DNA of 64,000 nucleotides from Scleroderma bovista (lineage: Eukaryota > Basidiomycota > Agaricomycetes > Boletales > Sclerodermataceae): positions 124,001 to 188,000 of the forward strand of contig JAYMGJ010000281.1 in NCBI GenBank assembly GCA_037178675.1. The letters run 5' to 3'. This document shows, piece after piece, positions 37,689 through 49,101 of this stretch. The notes beneath the pieces are model-generated. The model had not been told where the DNA came from, did no database searches, and was given only the letters and a program-made list of their open reading frames with translations. The position numbers were made by a program, and so were the translations under genes. Each line of letters starts with the position of its first letter. Position 1 is the stretch's first letter.

Positions 37689-38888
37689 AAGCCTATCATT
37701 AGTTCATGTTTCATACGAGCCGAGCCAACGATGACCACCTGATTTGATGTGTCTGGCTGAGGGTCCGCAATAGCTGTGTTGTTTCACAAAGTTTACATAG
37801 ACACCGATTTGTACAAAAATGTACCCTCCTCCGCCGTAAGGGAATGTATCACAAGCAAATGCCTTGGCGTACAGGATTCTGAAGTTGATGGTGCGGGCCA
37901 AATTTACCCAAGAAGTAGGTAGCCAGCGTGGTTGTCGCGTGGGTGAACTCGATAGGTTCAAGAGGAGGTCCAGTGGCGATAGGCGGTCACTGGCGAATAC
38001 TGTAGCATGTCAATCACTGAATCATGATCCCAAAAAAACGTTAATCTTCCTCAGACCATTCATGCGTACTTTAAATCACGTTGTGAAAGACCAACTGGAG
38101 ATCATCTACTTGTCGAATAGCTATTTCCCCGGACTCCAGCGAACTGCCAGTGATTGACGCGGTCAGGAAGTACGGTGGTGGAGTCTCTCGGCGGTTCCCT
38201 CCTCAGAAAACGCGTGCTGTAGCAGCCCGATGCCCGTCTCATAACTCGTATACCTGCTTCTCACATCTCGGTATATGAAACTGATGTCTAGCTGGCAAAA
38301 CGCTCGGATTGAATGGTCGCGTTGTGTGCCTTCGTTGCGGCTGTCGCCGGGAACGTGACACAGTAGTAATTGATGGGTTCAGCTAGGTGAAAGCGAAGAA
38401 GATCATATACATGGCGTAGGAATGGGGATGCGAACAGCTAGTGGTCATTCGCGACGTGGTGGCAAGGCCAAGCAACTTGAGTTTCAGATCATTACATAGT
38501 TGGTAGAGGTGAATGAGATTGGTCTGGAGCGTCCACGGTCACAGCGGTGGTGAGGAAGAGAGGTGGGGAGAGAAGTCTTTCAGATCTGAGTGAGATACCA
38601 ACGCATCTTGTTGAAGCCCCTGAGATGTGTTTTAAATATCTTAAGCCATTGTTCGTCTAGTCTCGATATAGAATTCTCTCTCTTTCTCGGCTAGTCCCGA
38701 ATCATTTTATCGCTTATCCTTTGTGAGCACCCTAAGTCTGCTGCAGGATCTACTAGCCACAACACTGCCCAATTGCCTACGTGTTGCAAAGACCGGTCAA
38801 GCCTTTCTCGCTTCCCATCGTTGTTGCTTTCGACGTGCAAGAGCAAAATTCAACAAACTTGTATTTCTCGTGCCATCACCGAGTGACA
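37689..38888. other. Intergenic downstream of HET gene 2
   Basis: No gene is supported. Short frames on both strands lack domains. Confidence 0.35.
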
Positions 38889-38889
38889 G

Positions 38890-40500
38890 ATGACCAACAA
38901 TCAACCCAATACTCGTCGCTTTAAGCCGAAACCCTGGAAAACCAAACCCATTCAAGTCACATCGGGCCCTCAGTTTACTCTGGTACGCAATTCGTTCTTT
39001 GCAAGAGAGCGTCTTGATCAACCGACGAGAAACCAGACTCAAGGGTCATCACCTGTTCTTCCTTTCCACATCGGCGAGATCCACTGACATCGCCACGGGG
39101 AAACTGAAGAGATTGAAGAATTTATTACCGTTTCGTCGTTCCAACCAAACGATCTCGAGTGCCTCTATGAGCGTGAGTACATACATCTAATAATTCAAGC
39201 GGAGCTACCCCAAGCTCTGCATGAGATCTTTCGTGTTAGTCGTTCGCTAAACCTAGTCTTGTAGCCACACGATTTCCAAATAGGATCAACTCGAATTGCA
39301 CAAGCCCACGAGGTACGGGAAACGGTTCTCATATTGATCTAGGGCCGTGTAGTTGCTGAACGTTCCTTTACAAATTAGCCGCCCGAGCCGACAAGCACAG
39401 TGGACCAGGCACTCACTACTGTGACCTGTGTGCGTGACGAGATCGATGTCGCCAAAAAAGCGCTCGATGCAGTTGTACCTACTTCACATGCTACGCTACA
39501 CGCCGTCAAACTTGTCGGTGGGATCAACACTACCGTGTCTCACATGAACACGATCAGTTCGACGTACCTCCGACCACTCAAGACTTTCCAGACCGTAGTC
39601 AGTACCATTGCCAATGTACCATGTCGTGTTTTCCTTGGAGTGACAATCAGGCTGACATTTATACGCAGGTCCACCCTTACACTCAGATAGCGTTGGGACT
39701 CCTAACTGGTGCCGCTCAGGTGCGTCGTCTGGTCGGCAAAGTCATGCATCTCACGTCTGCGAGTGGATCAGACCAGGCACTGGTGCCAAGGAACGCTTTG
39801 ACGACTTGATGGCGCGCACGTCACGAGATGGGGAAACACTTCTAGACAAGATGTACGTTGCGGTCCTTGAAAGCGCTGTAGGCAGGAGGCAAAAGCCTCT
39901 TGCACGGTTCCGCTCCTTGATGCGACAGACTCCACGCTGGAACCACTCCCATGGATGCATTGCATGCACTGCGCATGTACTTCCCTCACGAGGACGATCG
40001 TTTCGACGTTGTTCTCATTCTCGGCTACATGAGCTCATTGCTGAGTGGCATTGCTACCCTATCTGGCTCTTCCATTCCTCTTTCCATGACTTCTTGGCTA
40101 ATTACTCACGGAGTGGGGACTATTTTGTTGGCGGGTCAGGTATTCAGGCAGACCTAGCTGTTGCATCACTCCGTGTCCTTTATGGTGGTCTATATTTCAA
40201 TATTTCTGGACTGGAGAGATCCCACCTGTTCAATTCAGATGTCCCTGGTCTGGCTGAGAGTCAAGGTCAGGATTCCATCTCATTTGTCATATTCATGTCT
40301 TTTCTGGTCAAAGCATCTACAGGCAACTAAATTTGATCCTGAACTTGCAGGACATGTAAAGAATATTCTTGGGAATGAAAGGATCCTGTTTTGGTTTGAG
40401 GTACTGAGTTTGCTAGGTGTACTTGGTAATGCTGCACCTGCTCTCTCTACTAGTGTTGCAAGATGGTCTCAGGTGAGTAGACCAGTGGGAATGTGCAAGC
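38890..40500 (+). pseudogene. NLR (STAND-type) pseudogene lacking the NACHT domain
   Basis: Several segments match the Agaricomycete NLR layout by order. The N-terminal helical part includes KRLKNLLPFRRS and, after an intron, ALTTVTCVRDEIDVAKKALD up to VVSTIANV. A spliced exon then gives VHPYTQIALGLLTGAAQ. The sequence jumps from there straight to the part normally found after NACHT: LLDKMYVAVLESAV, MDALHALRMYFPHEDDRFD, HSSFHDFLANYSRSGDYF and LERSHLFNSD. The NACHT core (Walker A/B) is missing and no WD40 or other repeats follow. Frame changes occur near 39930, 40075 and 40260. HLSYSCLFWSKHLQATKF and the stretch up to VARWSQ end the similarity. Non-functional as read. Confidence 0.7.
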
Positions 40501-41800
40501 ATAGAGCCACTTATTGCAGGGTTCATTGTACCTGAAGAACTGGTGCCACCAGCAGACAATGATAAGCATCTGATCATCCAGTTCTGACTGTCAAGGCTCA
40601 GCATTGCAGAACATTGTTGTATACCTGGCTGTGCAGTATGTGTGTGTGCAACCTGTGCAGCTCTTGCTAGTGCTCTATGGATAATCATGATGAGCATCCA
40701 AGCAGTGGCATGTATATATGCACTACATCCACATGGATGGACCATGGGTTCAGGATTGGGAGTGTTTGAGTGGGGATGGTGCAACAGGGAACCTCAGGCA
40801 GCTCTTTTCAGGACCAATAGAGGTCTTACAGACCCATTTCCATCGTAGGCAGTAATACATCTCTTAGACCTGACATCCACAAGATGTCCTAATTGGGACA
40901 ATTCCCTTGGGCCACTTCAGCCCTCCTTTTCACCTCCTTTTAGCCTCATCTGCAGCCTTCCAGTACCTCTGATCCCTCAGGTGACTTCAGCCCTCCATTG
41001 GCACTTTATATCAGCCTCATCTGCAGTCCATCCCATCCTCTAATTTGGCTTACACAATACACATGGGCAAACTGCAGGTAAGTAAACATGTACTAATCTT
41101 ACTCTTCACCGTGATGCTTATGTGTCCTCCTATATGGTGCATGGGTACATACCCATTATAGGTCTACCCATGGATCTGGTTCTTCGGCCATCTGTTTTGC
41201 TATTGGGCCCTCCACATCAACCACATTGCAATTGCACTTCCAAGGTAAGTGATTTCAACTTCTCGCACTTGACTGATGCTTTTAGGTTCAATTGTGGTTC
41301 TTGTGCGTTGATGGCTCAGCTCTGTAGAAAGCCTTAGAAGCTTTGGTGGGTGGCTCAGGTGACACTGGTAAGTCATTTTGTTGCAGTCTTGCATAGTTGT
41401 GTATTTACTGACTTTCTACAACCAGCCATGTAGCTTTGACTCATTGTGAGTCAACGTCGTCACTGCTGCTTGTGTTTTCCATGCTGCTTTGTTTTCCATC
41501 CCTACCACCAGCCATTTCGACCTCAACACTTGCTGCAACCTTCTCGTCTATCCCCAATGCCTCAACACATCAGTCAAAGACAAGCTTTCAACAAGTTTGC
41601 ATGTCCAGGGTCTCAAGTGGCGTGTTATATGTGTGTATCCATCAATCCCTTCATCCACACACATGGCACACACCACCATTGTTGCCTTAATAGTGAGTTT
41701 TTTGTTTTCATTAAGATCGCGTCCACACAAACTCATTCACAGATAGCACGACCACCCACACAGCAGGACTCAATGCGTATGTTTTCTTTTTTTCTCTTCG
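40501..41800. other. Region without supported genes
   Basis: Repeated splice-like words (GTAAGT and CAG) and short frames occur, but no domain is recognisable. The first part may be sequence that replaced the lost repeat domain of the NLR pseudogene. Confidence 0.3.
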
Positions 41801-41819
41801 TTTACTAACTACTATTATC

Positions 41820-42540
41820 ACAGGTCCTCTATGTGCACACCCGCACCTGTACTCCCACACTCCCACAGCCAATGCCAAGACTGCCACCACAACGGGACAA
41901 CAACAACAACAACACCACAAGTACCACCAATACCATTGATGACGACCATGACTGTGACCACACAACGACCCGACCACAACGACAAGGCAGTGGCCATGAC
42001 ACAGCGACGGCGGTTGCAACAGAACACCCATGTCAGCAAGTTGACCAGGCAACCACCAGCATTGACAATGTGGCCACCACCAATGCAACAACTCAAACCA
42101 ATGCGACAAATGACTTGACGACGACGACAATGATGTGGTGACCACAATGCAATGATGAATGACAATGACAATGACGACAAAACACATATAGCAAATGCCA
42201 CAACACGACCACCACCACCCTGCTATCTGCGTCAACAGATGATGACGACAAGGTGAAGGTGGGCACAACACGATGATGGCAGCACTACGGTGACACCACC
42301 ACCACCACCACCCTTCCCTGCGTCAACACGACAACGACCACCACGACCACCACCATGCCACCTGCATCAATGGTGGGACCACAAGTGCAGTGACGATGAC
42401 AACAGCACTGCGGAAATGGTGAGATGACAATGACAATGCAACACACATGGTGAATGCCACGGTGAAGACAACAATGACGATGAGGTGGCCGTGATGCAAT
42501 GATGATGAGATGACGCCAACACCAACATGGTGTCACGCAC
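41820..42540. repeat. CAC/ACA/ACG trinucleotide-rich low-complexity tract
   Basis: Degenerate ACC, ACA and ACG triplets dominate one strand for about 700 bp, for example ACAACAACAACAACACC near 41900 and ACCACCACCACCACCACC near 42300. The strand asymmetry creates open frames on both strands (Thr/Gln-rich on plus, Cys/Trp/Val-rich on minus) that I do not take as genes. Confidence 0.7.
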
Positions 42541-43349
42541 CAAACAGGTTTGGTACAGTGAACATGGAAGATAATGCCTATATTGAATGATCCTTATGTG
42601 AAGGATAAGCATGTCGGACCCTCATCGTAGCCATCTATCGCACAAGAAGACTATCCTGATGCGAGAGATGAATGCCAATGCAGACAGTCATCTATCGCAC
42701 GAGAACCACCAAGAAGCAGAAGAAACTGAAGGAATAACGTCAATTGTGGTATGAGAAAGGAATGCACACATCTGCAGTCCAACTCCCATACCAGAACGAT
42801 CAAAGAAGCCAAAGAATTGATGGAGAAACAAAGGAGAAAGAGAAGAAATGAATTTTAGTGCCCAAATGTCATTTTTAGGCGCCCAGTGCCGGCATTCTGA
42901 TATTTTGAATAGCTCCATCGTTTCTGAAGCTATCAGGCATGTGACTATACCGTCAGAGAGCCTAGAATGTGGTCTATCTGCCTGTCAAGTTCTGATGCAA
43001 ATCTGTTCATTTCCCACAGAGATATTCCCCCTGAAATCCAGACGTTTGCTTCATCGCTCACTATGGAGTCCGTATTTTCTCTGGATCATTTCTCCGCTAT
43101 TGCTGCAGATCTCCACTATGTCCTGCTCTTAGGACAGCCTCTCCCAGAGTTCCCATGCACTGCCTGGCACATATCTTCCCAGCCTGCTCCCTCAGTCCCT
43201 CTCGTTCTCAGTCAGTGTGTTCTCCTTGTCAGTCCTGTGTCAAGGATGTACTTTGGTCATCTTAGGTCTATTGTCAAGCTTGAGAAGTCTTCTCTGGTCG
43301 TCTCTGTGTCCCCTGAGCCCTCAGCCTATGGTCCCTTCCTCCCAGATAC
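42541..43349. other. Region without supported genes
   Basis: Open frames of 80-160 codons (for example 42967-43455) are Ser/Pro/Leu-rich and lack known domains. They may belong to the interrupted frame that follows. Confidence 0.25.
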
Positions 43350-43777
43350 TTGCCATGTCCATCTTCCTCTGTCGTTCGTCTCACTTCCCTGGATGCATCG
43401 AATTCAATACTCTATCCGCTTCCCTACTTTCAGACGACATCCCCCAGCACCATGACAGTTATTCCCCCACTTTATAGTGCTATTAGGAAGAAGAACCCTC
43501 TCTCGTTCTTTTCCAGAAGAGAGCTCGTCAAGGGAGCCCATGGTTGCGCTTCAGCGGCGCTAGAACACATGCACTATACCTTAGTGTATGCTGACCCCTC
43601 AAAAGACCTCTGGACCCCTGGTACCCTTCTTGTGGCTGTTTTGTCTCGGATCAATCCCCCTATTAATCTCAGATCTTCCCCATTGTTGTCCCATCAAATT
43701 CCTGATGGTACACAGCCCCCCATCAAACTTCTTAGGCTGTGCATCAATGACTCCTTCTGCTGTGCAGTGACTCATCC
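43350..43777 (+). pseudogene. Open frame of unknown function cut by a solo LTR
   Basis: A reading frame passes through AIRKKNPLSFFSRRELVKGA and KLLRLCINDSFCCAVTHP and reaches the solo-LTR junction at 43777. After removing the LTR and one target-site copy, the frame stays open for about 25 more codons on the other side (LLTDALLSSVLLYPFRIFG) and stops near 45098. I do not recognise the protein. It could be a host gene or part of an older element. Confidence 0.3.
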
Positions 43778-45035
43778 TGTCATATCCATACTTTTCCAGT
43801 CGCAACTCCGGTCTAACCATGGCCCGCCTGACCTCTCCTTAGGCATAGATGCAACTCCGGATCTAGTCCGGCCATCTCCAGCCCTATAGCTGCACTCCAG
43901 CTCAACTCCGGTCACTACGTCCATCTCCGCCTCAGGACTAACCCCTGTCTCCCTACAGACAGATCCGTGGTCTAACTCCTCTGTGTCGGACCTGTACCTA
44001 CCACTAGTCGCTACTCCGGTTTCAGTCCAGCCACTCCCTTAGCTTTGTCTGCGACGTAGCCCAACTCCGGCTGGTACATCCAACTCCGGCTCAGTTCTGC
44101 TCCTGTTCTGCTCCACTTCCCCTGATAGGTCCACCAATGGCCTTGGACATTTCCATGTCCAACTCCAGACCTTCCTCCGGCTACTCTGCCCTCCCTCCGC
44201 TCGTACACTCCATCCGCTCTTGCACTTCCTCCGGTCCCGCTTCCTCCGGTTCCACTTCCTCCGGTTCCACTTCCTCCGGTCCTGGACATCGCTCCGGACT
44301 TAACATTAGTTAAGTCCACCTCTGACCCTTACCTGTCCTCTTCCGACCTAGTTCCCTTGTCCCTGCTTTTCCTCCGTTGTCCCTGTATCTCTAGTTCCCC
44401 GTGTCTGCTCCCGCTCCGGTTTATTTTCCTGTACCTGCTTTATTTTCCTGTCCGTTTCTGCTCCATCCCTTGTCCTAACTAAGGTGTTTACTTGTCACCG
44501 TATATACTCACCCTAGTTCTCATTTACTACATAAACTACTATACTCCGGCCTAGTAGTTTCCTTAGATCAAATCTCGACTAAGATACTCCCCACTCTGTA
44601 CTACCCATTATGCTCTCCTAATCCATCTGTTCATCTGAACTCCTGAACTCCGGCCAACTCCGGCCTCCGTCCTATCTCGTCCCCTTGGTCCTATGTCCGA
44701 TCCTAGCAAGTCTCCTACTTGCACGAGGGCAAAAGCCACCTCTGTCCCAGACTCGACGCTAGACCTCTCAGGACTTATCCCACCTCTGGGATGTCCTTCG
44801 CTCCGGACAAGCTGCGCTCAACTCCGGACCACTTTCCCATGGTCCGGACTTACTCCGCAAAAACCCAGACTTACTCCCTGTGCTTCTCTAGTGCCCGGAC
44901 TTTGTTCGTTTGACCCGGACTTGACTCTCTGCACTAACTAGCACCTACTAGTGTCTGGACTTACCTCCTCATTAGTTCCCTGCACCTCTGGACCTCCTAG
45001 TAAGATCGTTGAGGAGAACCGGTCTTGACACATCC
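43773..45035 (+). mobile_element. Solo LTR, family 1, left copy (1253 bp) with 5-bp TSD CATCC
   Basis: The LTR runs from 43778 (TGTCATATCC) to 45030 (GGTCTTGACA), with TGTCA/TGACA inverted ends. CATCC occurs directly before (43773-43777) and after (45031-45035), a 5-bp target-site duplication. A second copy is at 58920-60146 in reverse orientation. No internal retrotransposon sequence is attached, so it is a solo LTR left by recombination. The interior contains many TCCGG words and a short tandem run of CCTCCGGTTCCACTT at about 44230-44280. Superfamily not assignable from the LTR alone. Confidence 0.88.
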
Positions 45036-45311
45036 CTTGCTTACTGATGCTCTCTTGTCATCAGTATTACTCTATCCCTTTCGCATTTTTGGTATATTAC
45101 TCAGCTGATGACTCACTCCCTTACCAATCAATCTTGTCATGCAGCTTACTCATTCCTTTACTCAGCAGCTTATTCATGCTCCCTATGCTTACTCATTCCT
45201 GCTTATCCCTTGCTTACTGATCGCTTACAAACCCCTTACAAAGCTCTTACCAATCCCTTACCAATCCTTGACAAATTCTGCTTACTCCCTTCTCTTTTTG
45301 TACTTTAATGC
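45036..45311. repeat. Direct-repeat-rich stretch (CTTACTCATTCC-like words)
   Basis: Words such as CTTACTCATTCC, CTTGCTTACTGAT and CTTACCAATCC recur many times over about 200 bp. Open frames here (45108-45308 and others) derive from the repeats. No gene is supported. Confidence 0.5.
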
Positions 45312-45671
45312 TGTGCCCCCCCATGGATTTAAACCCCTGGGCTCAGCCCAGTAAAAAGACCCAATTGCACAAAATTATCCCTCTCTCAGACTCTCTCAGT
45401 CAGTATCCCCTCAGCTCTTTGAGTCTTGTAGGCTTCTGTGAAGGTCTAAAGACTCTGATATTCAAGTTTTATTCAATCTATTCAAGTCCAAGTATTTCTC
45501 TAGGCTCAAGTGGAGTCTAGCCAGTCAATCCTTCATCTCTCATTGCTTCTGGACATCAGGAGCCCCCTTGTTTCCTTGCTGCACCAATCTCTAGGTGTAG
45601 TATTGCTGTTTCAGTCTCAGTCAACCCAATCCCCGCTTTGACACTTCCTAGGCTTTAGGAAGAGTCCAGAC
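45312..45671 (+). repeat. Dispersed repeat R, left copy, first part
   Basis: The repeat begins TGTGCCCCCCCATG and includes TTTAAACCCCTGGGCTCAGC. It matches, in reverse complement, 60455 down to 60147 and 58919 down to about 58868. It is interrupted after CAGAC (45667-45671) by the Gag-only Copia element and resumes at 54041. Joined, the repeat is about 572 bp. It begins with TGTG and has a TATA-like TTTAAA, so it could be an LTR, but I find no matching target-site duplication. Confidence 0.8.
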
Positions 45672-45949
45672 TGTTGGAGATAAACAGACTGTTATGGTTT
45701 GTTTATATACTTACATAAGCTTTCATCGCACATACAGTAGAGTCTATTACCATAGTCCCTCAGTAGCTTGCCAGCATACTGAGGGTGAGTACCATTCCTA
45801 CTGACTACTTCCTACTTACTGATACCTTGTAGTTACCTACAGGTATATCTAATATATCAGTAGCTTGCCAGCATACTGAGGTTACCTACAGATCTCCTTC
45901 TCCCTTCCTTAGGCTAGACCTTCCCTGTGCAGACCACCACCTTTCTATA

Positions 45950-45961
45950 GGTTATGAGCCC
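45950..45961 (+). promoter_or_regulatory. Primer-binding site, half-tRNA-iMet type
   Basis: GGTTATGAGCCC abuts the 5' LTR with no gap. It is complementary to GGGCTCATAACC, the anticodon stem-loop of initiator tRNA-Met, as used by Drosophila copia and Ty5 through a cleaved half-tRNA primer. Confidence 0.75.
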
Positions 45962-46001
45962 TGGCTCTGCCTAGCTAGGAGGAAAGGAAGTACCAGGAGA
46001 A

Positions 46002-48677
46002 ATGGAACCCACTGGAAAAACAAGTGAAATGGTCAAAATTCCCGCACTCGAACTCAACGGACGAAACTGGAAAATTTACCGCGCGAAACTAATTGAGGCT
46101 GCAGCCACACACATAGTTGAACCCCTTGGAGTGTTGGCTGGCTGGGAGGAAAATGACGGAAGTGATGATTGGGAGGGACAAGATGCTACTGCTAAGTTTC
46201 TCATTTACCCTACTCTACCACTCGAACTCCTCCGCCCCATTCGGAAACTCGATACCGCGCACGAAATGTTCGTGTTTCTCGCACGCAGATTCCATGACTA
46301 CGATCCGATCGAGAGGGATGCTGAAACGAAACTCGCGACCTGCGCAAACGAGGACAAACGTTATCCGTCAGCAGAAAGTCCTACGAGTCAAAATGCAGCC
46401 ACTGGCGCAGGACGGGAAGACCTACCTACGAAAGCCCTCAATCGAGGCACTGAAGACGTCAACGACAGAAATGTCGGACGCGAAGACCCCCGCACGAGCC
46501 TAGAGGCTTCGGCGAAGGGCAATAGCGCGAAGAGCGCAGGGACATTAGTCCTACTCGAAAGCGAGCCGCACGAAACACAAAACGAGCCACAAGACTCACT
46601 GCCGCTGACACTGAGGCCACCAATTGATGGCGAGCCACGCGAGTGCAAGCAGGAGGTGGCGGAAAGTGTCGTGACGGCAGAGCGCACGAATGGGAAGGCC
46701 CAGTCGGCCAACCCACGCGAAACGATCGCGGACGTCGACAGAACGGCCTTGCTGGGCAGAGAACCGGCGGAGAGGGTCTGTAGAGTCGACGAAGGCGACG
46801 AAACGGAGCGCAAACCCCAATCGCGACTCCAACAAACTCATTTTGACTGTGAAGAGAACTGTCAGCGCAACGGAGACGCACGAGGAAACGTACCTAGCGC
46901 ACACGGACTGCCGCTCGAGGGGGAGTGGACAGCATGTGCGAGCGGCGAGACGACCAACCCAAAAGGCAGTGAGAACACATCGAACGCAGCTGTTGAGCAT
47001 GCGGATGGTTCGTGCGAGCGATCCAAGCTCGCAGAGGTCGATGGAGTCGAGTCGAGAGGCTGCGAGAAGGATACGAACGAGCGAGAGAGCGTTGACGAGG
47101 CAGTCGAATGCTGCCAGCAATTATGCATGGCGGATGGTGACGGAGATCGAGAAGTCGAGCCAGCCGACACGCTGAACAAGGCGGAGACACTTGTAATCAT
47201 GTCGATCGAGTCGGAGGAGCGAGACAGCGGTGAAATACCGCGCGTGCATCTTGGAAGCGCGAATTGGCGTGCAGGCAGCGCGAACGGCCATGGACGCGGA
47301 ACGGATGTGTCGACAGGCCAGATGGATGTGTCGAGAGGCTGGACGGACACTCTGGATGTGTCGAACAGCGCTGGAATGGCTGGTATGAGTGAGGGTGCAG
47401 GGACGTACCTGGACACTCGAGGTGCGAAACGTGTCGTGAACGCGACGGATGGCGTTGGGAGCCGGACGGACGCGTCGACTGGGTCCACGGACGTGCCAAG
47501 CGTCGAAACGGATGTGGTAACGCCTGCAAACGCGACGGAAACCGTCAGTATACCACGAAAGCGTGCCAAACCGCCAGACTCACCTAGTGGAGCCACAAAA
47601 CAGGCTGTAGACGAGCCAAACGGCTGCACCAGCCACGCGGATGCATTGAACGTACGCACGGATGCGCACAGCGTTGGAAACGACGCGAAGACGGCTGTAA
47701 ACGCGACCGAAACCGTCAGTATACCTCAAAACGACTCGAAAACGCCAAACTTACCTATGGAGACCGCAAAACGGCACCCAGACAAGCCAAACGGCTGCGG
47801 GAGCCGTGCGGATGGGTTGAGCGTACGCACAGACGTGCACAGTGTTGGAAACGAGACGGAAACGGCTGGAAACGAAGCAGAACGCGTCAGAATGCGCCAA
47901 AACAGCTCGAGGACGCGAAACTCACCTAAGGCGCACGAAATCGCGACGCCCGAGCCTACCAAACGATGGAGAAAGGTTAGCGCAGGCGGTATCCATGTGT
48001 ACATACCGTGGAACGCGCCAGTTGCGGCGATCGCGACCGCAAGACGAAGGATCGTCTTTGGACGACCTGAGAGCGGAGACGAGGCGATTGCGCCAAGCGT
48101 CGAGGGCGAAAGGGCTGGTGACGGCGACGGCGGTGGATACGGAGACGACGGTGACGTGGGCGACACAACGAGCGGCGGCGGTGTTCACTCGACACGAGTG
48201 AAAACAGCGCTGCTAGCTGCAGAAAGTCAGCATACACGTCAAAGCCGAAGATCGCGACGAAACGACTTACCAGTGTCGTCAAGGCCACCCATCCTATCTG
48301 AAAGACGTCCGTACGGACTCGTCAGGCGTCGACGGCGACGCGGCAGGCTCAAGATCGAGCGAATAAACGACAATCGAGTCAGCCAAGCGCAACAACGCGA
48401 AACCACCTACCTGAGACACGCACACGCGACGCAGCCACCCGGGAATGCCCCGAATCAAGCCTACGGAGTCATTAGACCCAGGCGTCGACGCGGACGCATC
48501 AAGATCGAACCTATAAACGTCAGTCGGACACGAAACGGCGGAAACGCCTACCTTAGACACGATAACGCGACACGGTCGACATGGAGACCTAAAAAGCGAA
48601 TCAGCAGGGTAAATAAACTTACCTTTGGATGCAGGATGCAGGGGGAGCGCCAACGCGACGACGGAGACCACGGATGA
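46002..48677 (+). CDS. Gag-like protein of the non-autonomous Copia element
   Basis: An 891-residue frame. Residues ~10-130 resemble Copia Gag (PALELNGRNWKIYRAKLIEA, then WEENDGSDDWEGQDATAKFL and FVFLARRFHDYDP). The central ~450 residues are charged and low in hydrophobics, with a tandem repeat of about 57 residues starting at each NATETVSIP (two full units and a partial third). The C terminus has two Arg-rich repeats of about 50 residues (GLVRRRRRRGRLKIERIN and GVIRPRRRRGRIKIEPIN), each followed by YLRH. I see no zinc knuckle; the Arg-rich repeats may take over nucleic-acid binding. The gene is CpG-rich. The start follows the primer-binding site by about 40 bp. No Pol domain is attached. Confidence 0.75.
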   Translation: MEPTGKTSEMVKIPALELNGRNWKIYRAKLIEAAATHIVEPLGVLAGWEENDGSDDWEGQDATAKFLIYPTLPLELLRPIRKLDTAHEMFVFLARRFHDYDPIERDAETKLATCANEDKRYPSAESPTSQNAATGAGREDLPTKALNRGTEDVNDRNVGREDPRTSLEASAKGNSAKSAGTLVLLESEPHETQNEPQDSLPLTLRPPIDGEPRECKQEVAESVVTAERTNGKAQSANPRETIADVDRTALLGREPAERVCRVDEGDETERKPQSRLQQTHFDCEENCQRNGDARGNVPSAHGLPLEGEWTACASGETTNPKGSENTSNAAVEHADGSCERSKLAEVDGVESRGCEKDTNERESVDEAVECCQQLCMADGDGDREVEPADTLNKAETLVIMSIESEERDSGEIPRVHLGSANWRAGSANGHGRGTDVSTGQMDVSRGWTDTLDVSNSAGMAGMSEGAGTYLDTRGAKRVVNATDGVGSRTDASTGSTDVPSVETDVVTPANATETVSIPRKRAKPPDSPSGATKQAVDEPNGCTSHADALNVRTDAHSVGNDAKTAVNATETVSIPQNDSKTPNLPMETAKRHPDKPNGCGSRADGLSVRTDVHSVGNETETAGNEAERVRMRQNSSRTRNSPKAHEIATPEPTKRWRKVSAGGIHVYIPWNAPVAAIATARRRIVFGRPESGDEAIAPSVEGERAGDGDGGGYGDDGDVGDTTSGGGVHSTRVKTALLAAESQHTRQSRRSRRNDLPVSSRPPILSERRPYGLVRRRRRRGRLKIERINDNRVSQAQQRETTYLRHAHATQPPGNAPNQAYGVIRPRRRRGRIKIEPINVSRTRNGGNAYLRHDNATRSTWRPKKRISRVNKLTFGCRMQGERQRDDGDHG

Positions 48678-49101
48678 GTCCCGCGCGCGCTGCAATCAGC
48701 GCAGGCATATGGGGCGCGACGCGACTTACCAAATCAGGCAACGACGCGGAAGTCACGCACTCAACAAACCTTCGCAACAAGTCTCAAATATTGTTCGTAT
48801 CACATGGACACTTTCATTGGGAACAACATTCAGCTAAGTACATTCATTGAATTACTTTACAATACATTTCTATCCATTACCCTATGAAGGCTACGAGCGG
48901 ACGTAGTGCGTGAGAGCGGTGCGCAGCGGAGACGTAAGGCGAGGCACTCAGAGTAAGCAGTCAAGGAACGAGAGCGCAGAAGGTCATCTCCTATTTGTCG
49001 GAGCTATATATTTATACTATGTATTGACTATGATATCATACTTGTCGTCATTGTGGCTGACGCCGAGTTGCCGCAGCCTCACTACGACTCAACACTCCCC
49101 T

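Noticed and set aside
41711..42271. 186-codon Cys/Trp/Val-rich minus-strand frame
   Set aside because: It is the complement of the CAC/ACA/ACG low-complexity tract; composition explains the open frame.
44693..44941. 82-codon frame conserved between 44693-44941 and 59009-59257
   Set aside because: Conservation reflects the two copies of the same solo LTR, not a gene.
46388..47659. Antisense frames of 140-265 codons opposite the Gag-like gene
   Set aside because: The sense gene is GC-rich and CpG-rich, which keeps the opposite strand open; no domain is visible.
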